Below, piece after piece: positions 1-5,909 of a DNA stretch of 15,971 nt (its first letter is position 1; every line of letters starts with the position of its first letter). This stretch comes from an uncultured Roseburia sp. GTDB lineage: Bacteria; Bacillota; Clostridia; Lachnospirales; Lachnospiraceae. The stretch covers positions 1 to 15,971 of the forward strand of contig CAJTOI010000039.1 of NCBI GenBank assembly GCA_910577925.1, given 5' to 3'. The notes under the pieces are model-generated. The model saw nothing but the letters and a program-made list of their open reading frames with translations. It made no database searches and was not told the DNA's origin. Both the position numbers and the translations under genes were made by a program.

Positions 1-14
1 TATTTTTTACACAG

Positions 15-56
15 AAAAGGAGCTGCGCACTAATTACTTAGTGCGACAGCCCCTTA
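15..56 (-). terminator. Intrinsic terminator of the GntR/ABC operon
   Basis: A hairpin lies just past the permease stop codon on the minus strand. The inner arms CGCACTAA/TTAGTGCG are perfect around a 4-nt loop. The outer arms, AAGGAGCTG against CAGCCCCTT, pair with one G-U wobble and one bulged base. A TTTT tract follows on the minus strand. Confidence 0.75.
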
Positions 57-61
57 TTCGG

Positions 62-883
62 TCAGTCAAGATTGATGTGTTTTCGCACAATCACATTGCA
101 GACCATATAAAGTGCAGCAATATAAAGGAGATTATAAATCATAGCGCTGTTCATGAAGCTTCCGAAAACCGAGCGCGCGGCCTGAGCGGAAGAGGCGGCT
201 GCCTCATCGAACAGCAGAAACGTGGAGTAACCGGTTATCACCATAATAATGGTGGAAGCGATCTGGTTGATTACGGAGAGGAGGGCGCCGGCTGCGATGG
301 AAGCGCCGATTTTGTGCTGTCCGAACAGCTGCCCGATGGACATGCTCGCATAGATCCACAGCAGATAATTGAGGCAGGACAGTACAATGGAAACGCCTCC
401 GTATGCGAGAAACTGTCCGAAGGACAGACCGAAAAACGTGCGGAACTGCTCAAAAAAGGCAGCGTTGATCTCGGCCCATATTTCTCCGCGGGAAACCCCG
501 GTCACAAGTGCCAGGACGGACGCGATCAGCACCATGCAGGACAGCACGGTCCAGATCATCGAGACAAAAAGCTTTACGTGGAAGGTGGTCAGTGTCTTTA
601 CCGGCAGCGTATGCGTCAGATATCCCTGGTCGGAATACATCGTCTTGTAAAAGTGGATGCACATATAGATATAAGTGACGACGAACAGGGCAAAAATCGT
701 CAGCATGTAGACGAGCATTGTCGTGATCGTCAGGACATCTCCAAGGTTGCTCGTGCCGTGCTGGATAAAGTCCATGGACAGGACAACAGAGCCGAAAGCT
801 GTGACGGCTGCGGTAAAGAGATACAAAATCAGCATCACCTTCGCCGTGTTTCTGAATTCGTATTTGATTAATTTTCCTAGCAT
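62..883 (-). CDS. ABC-2-type transporter permease subunit
   Basis: This 273-residue protein is the predicted membrane half of an ABC exporter in the cytoplasmic membrane. It begins with a short polar, basic helix (MLGKLIKYEFRNTAK) and then shows about six hydrophobic spans, near residues 15-37, 50-75, 104-129, 157-182, 191-217 and 246-266. This layout is usual for small ABC-2-type permeases in YtrA-type operons. The segment SDQGYLTHTLPV after the second span recurs in such permeases, from memory. The ATG lies inside the end of the upstream ATPase gene (7-nt overlap) and is preceded by AGGGAGGT, so the two subunits are probably translationally coupled. The substrate cannot be read from the sequence. 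Related systems respond to cell-wall-active peptides, but that is only an inference here. Confidence 0.85.
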   Translation of the reverse strand: MLGKLIKYEFRNTAKVMLILYLFTAAVTAFGSVVLSMDFIQHGTSNLGDVLTITTMLVYMLTIFALFVVTYIYMCIHFYKTMYSDQGYLTHTLPVKTLTTFHVKLFVSMIWTVLSCMVLIASVLALVTGVSRGEIWAEINAAFFEQFRTFFGLSFGQFLAYGGVSIVLSCLNYLLWIYASMSIGQLFGQHKIGASIAAGALLSVINQIASTIIMVITGYSTFLLFDEAAASSAQAARSVFGSFMNSAMIYNLLYIAALYMVCNVIVRKHINLD

Positions 884-1575
884 CTGAATACCTCCCTGAA
901 AAGTGTGTCAACGGATTTGCCTTCCTTTTGCCGGATCTCATCCACAGATGAGACGAGACGTATCTGGCCGTTCTGAATGAAGATAACTTCATCTAATATA
1001 TTTTCGATATCCGCGATCAGGTGTGTAGAAATCAGAATGGAAGCCTCGGGGTCATAGTTCGAGAGGATGACATCTAAGATGTAATCCCTGGCGGCAGGGT
1101 CCACTCCTGCGATCGGTTCGTCTAAAATATACAGATCGGCTCTGCGGCTCATCACGAGAATCAGCTGCACCTTTTCCTTGGTTCCCTTCGACATGGTTTT
1201 CAGGCGGTCTTCGGGGCTGATCTGAAGCTTTGCGAGCATATCGTAGGCCCGCACGGAATCAAAATCCTCATAGAAATCCGCGAACATGCGGATGATGTCG
1301 CTGACGCGCTGATTCATGTTCAGGTAGGTGTGATCCGGCAGGTAGGAAATGTGCTTCTTGCTTTCCACACCGATCGGCGTCTCGCGCATATACAAATCTC
1401 CCGAGGTCGGCATCAGAAGGCCGTTTATCATTTTGATCAGCGTCGTCTTCCCGCTGCCGTTCGGGCCGAGCAGACCGATGATATGACCGCTCTCGATACA
1501 CAGATTGACATGTTCCACCGCAGGTTTTTTGCCGTAAGCTTTGGTGAGATCTTTACATTCCAGTAGTGTGCTCAT
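877..1575 (-). CDS. ABC transporter ATP-binding protein
   Basis: This is a complete 232-residue cytoplasmic ATPase subunit. It has a Walker A motif GPNGSGKT (37-44), a signature-like segment MSKGTKEKVQ (128-137), Walker B with the catalytic Glu LYILDEP (148-154) and an H-loop His in ISTHL (His185). The usual Q-loop Gln is replaced in YLPDHTY (79-85), as is common in BcrA/YtrB-like ATPases. The signature reads SKGTK rather than LSGGQ, also typical of this branch. Its ATG overlaps the regulator's stop by 4 nt (ATGA) behind a GGAGGA site. It pairs with the following permease, presumably as a homodimeric ATPase driving export. Substrate unknown. Confidence 0.92.
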   Translation of the reverse strand: MSTLLECKDLTKAYGKKPAVEHVNLCIESGHIIGLLGPNGSGKTTLIKMINGLLMPTSGDLYMRETPIGVESKKHISYLPDHTYLNMNQRVSDIIRMFADFYEDFDSVRAYDMLAKLQISPEDRLKTMSKGTKEKVQLILVMSRRADLYILDEPIAGVDPAARDYILDVILSNYDPEASILISTHLIADIENILDEVIFIQNGQIRLVSSVDEIRQKEGKSVDTLFREVFRC

Positions 1576-1943
1576 GCTTGTTCCTCCTTTATATTCCGGT
1601 TTATCATATCGAGAATCTGCTCGTTTTCAAAACCTAACTGCTGCATCAGTGTTAAAAATTCGTGAATTTTTTCATTGGCAAAAGATGTTTTCAAGTTTTC
1701 AATCATTGTCGTGTCCTCCGTGATAAAACGACCGCTGGTGCGCTGGGAGTGTACAAGTCCCGTCCGCTCCAATTCCTGAAATGCTTTCTGCATCGTGTTC
1801 GGATTCACCGCCGCTTCGGCTGCAAGCTCCCGGACACTCGGGAGCTTGTCGCCGGGGGCGTATCTGCCGGCGATAATATCCATCTGGATGCGCTCGACAA
1901 TCTGCAGGAAAATGGGTCTGTCAGAATCTAAATTCCATGGCAT
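1572..1943 (-). CDS. GntR-family transcriptional regulator, YtrA subfamily
   Basis: This 123-residue regulator has the compact YtrA architecture: an N-terminal GntR winged helix-turn-helix (residues 10-77) and a short helical tail (78-123) instead of a large ligand domain. Recognisable GntR signatures are PIFLQIVERI, GDKLPSVRELA and VNPNTMQKAFQELE. The ATG (1943) follows GAGGTGA. It is the first gene of the operon and overlaps the ATPase start by 4 nt. YtrA-type proteins usually repress their own operon and respond to envelope-active compounds. Autoregulation is supported here by an imperfect palindrome over the -10 of its promoter. The inducer is unknown. Confidence 0.92.
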   Translation of the reverse strand: MPWNLDSDRPIFLQIVERIQMDIIAGRYAPGDKLPSVRELAAEAAVNPNTMQKAFQELERTGLVHSQRTSGRFITEDTTMIENLKTSFANEKIHEFLTLMQQLGFENEQILDMINRNIKEEQA

Positions 1944-1965
1944 AGTGTCACCTCATTTCTGTTTG

Positions 1966-1987
1966 TTGTACTAATATAATAATACAA
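1966..1987. promoter_or_regulatory. Probable GntR (YtrA-type) operator
   Basis: An imperfect palindrome has arms TTGTACTA and TAATACAA separated by 6 bp. Over the full 22 bp, 18 positions match the reverse complement. It covers the -10 element of the operon promoter, so bound repressor would block RNA polymerase. Assigning it to the adjacent GntR protein is an inference from position and symmetry. Confidence 0.55.
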
Positions 1988-2007
1988 TGATACAAGGGAG
2001 ATGTCAA
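1979..2007 (-). promoter_or_regulatory. Sigma-A promoter of the GntR/ABC operon
   Basis: On the minus strand there is a perfect TTGACA -35 (2002-2007), a 17-bp spacer and a TATTAT -10 (1979-1984). It lies about 35 bp upstream of the regulator ATG. Confidence 0.8.
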
Positions 2008-2056
2008 TAAGAAAATGAGTTTTTTGCTGCCGAATTGACAAAAGAATCGTTACAAA

Positions 2057-2099
2057 AACAGAACTTTTCATGACAAAAAATGAAGGTTCTGTTTTTTTT
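2057..2099 (+). terminator. Hairpin with T-run in the divergent intergenic region
   Basis: The arms AACAGAAC...TTCAT (from 2057) and ATGAA..GTTCTGTT (2080-2093) fold with a small internal defect and are followed by eight T residues (2092-2099). On the minus strand the same hairpin is followed by five T residues, so it could act in both directions. No gene runs into it from the left on the plus strand. Its right arm overlaps the sigma-28-like -35 element, so it may insulate that promoter, end a small RNA, or be incidental. Confidence 0.45.
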
Positions 2100-2107
2100 G
2101 CCGATAT
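2081..2107 (+). promoter_or_regulatory. Sigma-28 (SigD/FliA)-type flagellar promoter
   Basis: TGAAGGTT (2081-2088), an 11-bp spacer and GCCGATAT (2100-2107) match the enterobacterial FliA consensus TAAAGTTT-N11-GCCGATAA at 6/8 and 7/8 positions. They also match the Bacillus SigD -10 CCGATAT exactly. It faces the response-regulator gene, about 130 bp downstream. A TATAAT at 2109-2114 without a good -35 is a weaker sigma-A alternative. Confidence 0.65.
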
Positions 2108-2149
2108 ATATAATGTCAGAATACAAAACGGACAGAAAAAGCTATGGAT

Positions 2150-2198
2150 GGCGTCAGGTTTCACGGATGGAAACAAGAGGGGAACTGGCGCCGTTTTT
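2150..2198 (+). promoter_or_regulatory. Structured 5' leader, possible attenuator
   Basis: Within the predicted leader, GGCGTCAG (2150-2157) pairs with CTGGCGCC (2185-2192) using one G-U pair. It encloses a second hairpin, GTTTC (2158-2162) with GAAAC (2170-2174). The outer stem is followed by GTTTTTAT, so the whole could be a leaky terminator or an RNA regulatory element upstream of the GTG start. I do not recognise a known riboswitch class in it. Confidence 0.4.
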
Positions 2199-2236
2199 AT
2201 GGATTTCTGACAGGGAAGTATCGGGGAGGAATATGA

Positions 2237-2926
2237 GTGTTACGGGTAGCGGTTTGTGATGAGGATACCGTTTTCCGGGAACGTCTCTGCGGGGAGATTG
2301 ATGCGCTGGCAGACTGCGAGGTGCATCAGTTTGAGAGCGGCGGGGCGCTGCCGGAGAACGGGGACGGATTTGACCTGGTATTTTTGGAGGTCGAGGAGGA
2401 GAAAAAGGGGGAGATCAAGGTTGCGGAAAAGCTGCGGGAATCGGGCGCCCGTGTCGTGGTCGTCAGCAGTGTGACGGAATTTGCATTTGCTGCCTATGAG
2501 GCGGAGGCTTTTCAATACCTGTGCAAGCCAATCAGCAGGGAACGGCTTGTGCGTCTGCTCAAACGTGTGAGGGAAGAACAGGCGATTCATGAGCGGGAAA
2601 CATTTTTGGTGCGGTCAAACGGCTGTCATTACCGCATTGAGAAGGGGGATATTCTCTATGTGGAAAATATGGCCCGCAAAGTGATTCTTCATATGAAACA
2701 CAGCGAGATCGCTTACTACGCGAAGATGCGCGAGGTCGAGGAGGCGCTGGGAACGCAGTTTTATCGCTGTCACAGGGGATTTCTTGTCAATCTTGACGCG
2801 GTTAAGGGCTATGAGGCAGGAAACATTTTTTTAAAAAACGGGGAGTGCATTCTGATGGCAAAACAAAAGTATAACGAATTTGCCGAAGTTTATGGTGCAT
2901 ATTTAAGAAAGATGCAAAAGGGCTGA
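2237..2926 (+). CDS. LytTR-family DNA-binding response regulator with degenerate receiver (Asp to Glu)
   Basis: This 229-residue two-domain regulator has a receiver-like domain (residues 1-115) and a C-terminal LytTR DNA-binding domain (about 120-226, with YRIEKGDILYVENMARKV and FYRCHRGFLVNLDAV typical of the family). The acidic pocket (CDED, 7-10) and the conserved Lys (YLCKP, Lys97) are present. At the phospho-acceptor position the usual FLDIxM reads LVFLEVEEE, with Glu51 (codon GAG at 2387-2389). Glu can mimic phospho-Asp, so the protein may be constitutively active or controlled without a histidine kinase; none is adjacent. The start is GTG, with GGGGAGGA six bases upstream. An ATG at 2233 is out of frame and gives only eight codons. 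The gene is first behind the sigma-28-like promoter, so it may act on motility or surface genes (inference). Confidence 0.9.
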   Translation: MLRVAVCDEDTVFRERLCGEIDALADCEVHQFESGGALPENGDGFDLVFLEVEEEKKGEIKVAEKLRESGARVVVVSSVTEFAFAAYEAEAFQYLCKPISRERLVRLLKRVREEQAIHERETFLVRSNGCHYRIEKGDILYVENMARKVILHMKHSEIAYYAKMREVEEALGTQFYRCHRGFLVNLDAVKGYEAGNIFLKNGECILMAKQKYNEFAEVYGAYLRKMQKG

Positions 2927-2945
2927 AAAACAGAAAGCGAGGAAA

Positions 2946-3686
2946 ATGAGTATGAAAATCGGAAACAGAGCCAATATGGTGATCATGAACGCCAGGATGA
3001 AACGGCAGGCGAGGACACAGCTGCTGACGAGAAGAAACACGAAAAAAGTATCATCCGGCAGTTTTAAATCCAAGACAAATCAGTCGCTGCTTGACGTTCT
3101 GAATAAGAACAATACCGACAAGACAAACAGCGGGTCGCTGCTTGAGAATAAGAGCAAGATCTATGATTACGGCATTGTGGAGACTTCCGCAGAGCGGGTC
3201 GGCGGCCATCTTGCCGCGCTCGCCGAGACCGGAGAGAAGTCCGTCTATGAGAAGGAAGAGAGCAAAGAGGCGGTGGAGAAGGAGCTGCAGTCGTTTGTGA
3301 GCAATTACAATATCATGCTGCGCAAGTTAAAGAGCGTCGGCGGGACCGTAAACAGCGCCTACGAGAAAAAATTAAAAGATATGATTGCGGCAAAGAAGGA
3401 GGAGTTTGCGAAATTCGGGATTTCCCAGAATGTGAACGGCACGCTGGAGTTTGACGCGAAGACATTCCGGAATGCGGATATTGCGGCGGCAAAAGAGTTC
3501 TTCGGCGGTGAGAGCGGGATGGCGGGAAAGCTTCTCGCGCAGACACAGCAGATTGAAAAACATGCCGCGGATCAGATTACGGCGCTGAAAAAGAGCACGT
3601 ATGCACTCAGCAGTAACTACAGCCGTTATGGCAGCAGCGCTTACGACGGCAGCACATCCGGATACAAGTACAATGCCAGAGGGTAA
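2946..3686 (+). CDS. Cysteine-free protein resembling the FliD (filament cap) C-terminal region
   Basis: This 246-residue protein starts 19 nt after the regulator stop, behind GCGAGGAAA; an ATG two codons later is an alternative start. The N-terminus (1-45) is basic and low-complexity. Residues 107-210 read like the C-terminal region of the flagellar cap protein FliD: a helical FVSNYNIMLRKL segment, then KFGISQNVNGTLEFDAKTF, then AAAKEFFGG. The tail is rich in Ser, Tyr and Gly. It has no cysteine, as is common in exported flagellar axial proteins, and no Sec signal peptide. Full FliD is much longer, so this is not the cap protein itself. The sigma-28-like promoter upstream independently points to the flagellar regulon. 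The family call is from memory of motif patterns and remains tentative. Confidence 0.6.
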   Translation: MSMKIGNRANMVIMNARMKRQARTQLLTRRNTKKVSSGSFKSKTNQSLLDVLNKNNTDKTNSGSLLENKSKIYDYGIVETSAERVGGHLAALAETGEKSVYEKEESKEAVEKELQSFVSNYNIMLRKLKSVGGTVNSAYEKKLKDMIAAKKEEFAKFGISQNVNGTLEFDAKTFRNADIAAAKEFFGGESGMAGKLLAQTQQIEKHAADQITALKKSTYALSSNYSRYGSSAYDGSTSGYKYNARG

Positions 3687-3780
3687 GTGTGAGCCGGTCC
3701 CGTGCAGCGGAACCTGTTTGCAGCAGAGCGCGCAGACACAGCGTTCTTCCCATGGTTTATTTAGGGTTAAAGCGAAGAAA

Positions 3781-4737
3781 ATGATGGAGACGGAAAAGCG
3801 ATGCAGGGCACAGCGCGATACGCTGGAGATCTCTGCGGTGTGGGAGGATGAGGTATTTCTCTCCGAGAATTACAAAGATATTTCGGACAATGTGCGGAAT
3901 GTCGGAATATGGAACACGGAAGCTGTCTACGAAATCGCAAATGAGACCCTGCAGAAATATTACGAGGGTGTATTTGATATGGTCACGGTCGGGGATCTGT
4001 TCTGCAGCTGTTATTTAAAGTGCATTGCGCAGAAGGAATACTCTGACATATACGGACAGACAAAGCTCGAGATACTCGGGAGCATTTACGAATATTTCTG
4101 CAGGGCCAACGCGAGAAAGAGCGTGGCGCAGAATGAGTGTGACGGGAGAGCGCTTGTGGAGCAGTGCGGGCTGACCTGGGCAGGTACAACCTATTATGAT
4201 TCCCGATATTATTACAAGTGTATGGAAATGCAGAAGAATCTGGGGATGCTCTGCGATGAAATCTGTGACGAGTGGGGGATGAGAGGACTCGAATTCGGGG
4301 AACTCGAATCGCACAGCAGATTCCGCCCGGTGGGAGGTATGCGGTTTCACGGGGTGTTTGTGTGGGCGCAGATGAAAGACAACTATCCCTGTAATCAGTA
4401 CGGGCTGAAAGATTCGCGTATGGAGCCGCCGGAGCATTTTGTCTATCTGTATCGGAATCATCTGAAAGAGGAGGAGCGGGAGGACGTCGAACGGCTCGGA
4501 GTCCGCATGAAAGAACGACTGCGACAAGCTGTGCCCGGGGAGGAACGCTGCCTCTGGCGCAGCTTTCTTTTGAGCGGGGACAGGAATTATCACAATGGTA
4601 TGAGCTATCTGATTGAGGGAAACATCCAGGATGCGCGGGACGAGAAGCTTTACTGCGACGCCATGGATTTCCTTGCAAATTTCAGGCTGTACCGGGTCAA
4701 CGGGTGCGTGGAATATCTGTATGCCTGCGGCCTATAG
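3781..4737 (+). CDS. Uncharacterised cysteine-rich protein
   Basis: I do not recognise this family. From the ATG at 3781 the product has 318 residues and about 15 cysteines, including CSCYLKC (75-81) and LCDEIC (158-162). It has no signal peptide or membrane span and looks soluble and cytoplasmic, with many aromatic residues (for example TTYYDSRYYYKC, 136-147). The frame stays open upstream, and an ATG at 3673 would give 354 residues overlapping the previous gene by 14 nt. Neither start has a strong ribosome site, so the start is uncertain. It follows the FliD-like gene by 94 nt on the same strand with no visible terminator and is probably co-transcribed. Its last codons, CTA TAG, lie in a palindrome shared with the convergent aminotransferase gene. 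Confidence 0.75.
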   Translation: MMETEKRCRAQRDTLEISAVWEDEVFLSENYKDISDNVRNVGIWNTEAVYEIANETLQKYYEGVFDMVTVGDLFCSCYLKCIAQKEYSDIYGQTKLEILGSIYEYFCRANARKSVAQNECDGRALVEQCGLTWAGTTYYDSRYYYKCMEMQKNLGMLCDEICDEWGMRGLEFGELESHSRFRPVGGMRFHGVFVWAQMKDNYPCNQYGLKDSRMEPPEHFVYLYRNHLKEEEREDVERLGVRMKERLRQAVPGEERCLWRSFLLSGDRNYHNGMSYLIEGNIQDARDEKLYCDAMDFLANFRLYRVNGCVEYLYACGL

Positions 4738-5832
4738 ACCGATATCCGGCAGCAGGCAGCGCAGAAGCCTGTCATTGTCCGAAGGATTCATAAAGCACAG
4801 GCGGATGTATTTGTTGTCTAAGAACGGGAAGGTGGAGCAGTCGCGTATCATCATTTTCTCCCGGATGGCCCGGTCGAATAAATCCGCGGAAGTCAGATCG
4901 CCGCGCAGGATGCGCACCAGCATGAAGTTGCCGTTCGGTTCGTATACCTTGTAGTCCGGGTGCTCCGTGAAAAGCCGGTAAATGCGGGTGCGCTCGGAGG
5001 AGATCAGTTCTTTTGTCGCCGCGATGTAGGCGGTGTCCGCAAACATTGTTTCCCCGGCGATTACCGCAAGAGAGTTGATGGTCCACGGGTTTTTCCGGGT
5101 GTTGACGGCTTTGATCAGGTCGTGGTTGCCGGTGACGGCATAGCCTAGGCGCAGGCCCGGCGCGGCGAAGAATTTGGAGGTTCCCCGCAGGATGATGATA
5201 TTGTTGTAGTAGTGGGTCAGCGGCACGGAGGAAATATCATCCATATGGTCCGCAAATTCCACATAGGTTTCGTCGACCATCACATAGATGTCATACTGCT
5301 TGCAGACATCTAAGATACGGCGCATCTTTGCGCGTGTGATGCACGAGGAGGTGGGATTGTTCGGATTGCAGATCACAAGAAGGTCGATGCTTTCGTTCAG
5401 CTGTGAGAGAAAATGCTCCAAATCAAGGCGGAAGGAGTCTGCTTCACGCAGCGGGTAGTAGAGGGTTGTCCCGCCTCCGAGGGCAATTTCGCGTTCGTAT
5501 TCCGAGTAGGTCGGTCCGATTACGAGCGCTTTTTTCGGGTGTTCGATCTGAATGAAAAGCGAAATCAGTTCCGTGGAGCCGTTTCCGACAATGACGTTGG
5601 CCGGTTCGGTGCCGCAGTATTCGGCGATGCAGGTGCGCAGCGAGGTATACTCCCGATCCGGGTAGACGGTGATCGCGTCAAGCTTTTGGGCGAGTGTGGC
5701 GCGCAGAAGCGGAGAGATGCCGAGCGGATTTACGTTGGCGGAAAAGCTGACGATTTCATTTTTGTCGATACCGTATATATTCTGAATTTTTTCTAAATCA
5801 CTTCCGTGAAAATGGTCTTTGTGTTTTATCAT
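4732..5832 (-). CDS. PLP-dependent aminotransferase, HisC/CobD-like (fold type I)
   Basis: This complete 366-residue class I/II PLP enzyme has the cofactor-binding lysine in GTSKFFAAPGLRLGY (Lys220), CNPNNP (155-160), DETY (187-190), GNGSTEL (83-89), Arg228 in the GLRLGY motif and the carboxylate-binding Arg in YIRLCF (Arg344). The N-terminus, FHGSDLEKI then SFSANVNPLG, resembles threonine-phosphate decarboxylase CobD at least as much as histidinol-phosphate aminotransferase HisC. No cobalamin or histidine genes are nearby, so the substrate is undecided. The ATG at 5832 follows AAGGAGTT. The gene stands alone on the minus strand between two plus-strand units, converging on the left with a 6-nt overlap and diverging on the right from the solenoid/Hsp70-like operon. 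Confidence 0.85.
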   Translation of the reverse strand: MIKHKDHFHGSDLEKIQNIYGIDKNEIVSFSANVNPLGISPLLRATLAQKLDAITVYPDREYTSLRTCIAEYCGTEPANVIVGNGSTELISLFIQIEHPKKALVIGPTYSEYEREIALGGGTTLYYPLREADSFRLDLEHFLSQLNESIDLLVICNPNNPTSSCITRAKMRRILDVCKQYDIYVMVDETYVEFADHMDDISSVPLTHYYNNIIILRGTSKFFAAPGLRLGYAVTGNHDLIKAVNTRKNPWTINSLAVIAGETMFADTAYIAATKELISSERTRIYRLFTEHPDYKVYEPNGNFMLVRILRGDLTSADLFDRAIREKMMIRDCSTFPFLDNKYIRLCFMNPSDNDRLLRCLLPDIGL

Positions 5833-5860
5833 TGATAACTCCTTCGAATTAGTTTATAAT
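5833..5860 (+). promoter_or_regulatory. Promoter of the solenoid/Hsp70-like operon
   Basis: TTGATA (5833-5838), a 16-bp spacer and TATAAT (5855-5860) precede the TTG start at 5910 by about 50 bp. A second TATAAT at 5865-5870 lacks a good -35. The -35 abuts the start codon of the divergent aminotransferase gene, so the two promoters may interfere. Confidence 0.55.
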
Positions 5861-5862
5861 TT

Positions 5863-5890
5863 ATTATAATCATTGCAGACGAAAATGCAA
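5863..5890 (-). promoter_or_regulatory. Promoter of the HisC/CobD-like gene
   Basis: On the minus strand, TTGCAT (5885-5890), a 16-bp spacer and TATAAT (5863-5868) lie about 30 bp upstream of the ATG. The region overlaps the divergent plus-strand promoter. Confidence 0.55.
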
Positions 5891-5909
5891 TAGAAAAGCA
5901 GGTGTCGAT

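Noticed and set aside
41..871. Plus-strand open frame of 276 codons opposite the ABC permease
   Set aside because: The minus-strand frame has six membrane spans and an operon context; the plus frame is Gln/His/Asp/Gly-rich without a motif.
1928..2176. Minus-strand open frame of 82 codons upstream of the GntR gene
   Set aside because: It runs through the promoter, operator and hairpin, and has no good ribosome site or recognisable domain.
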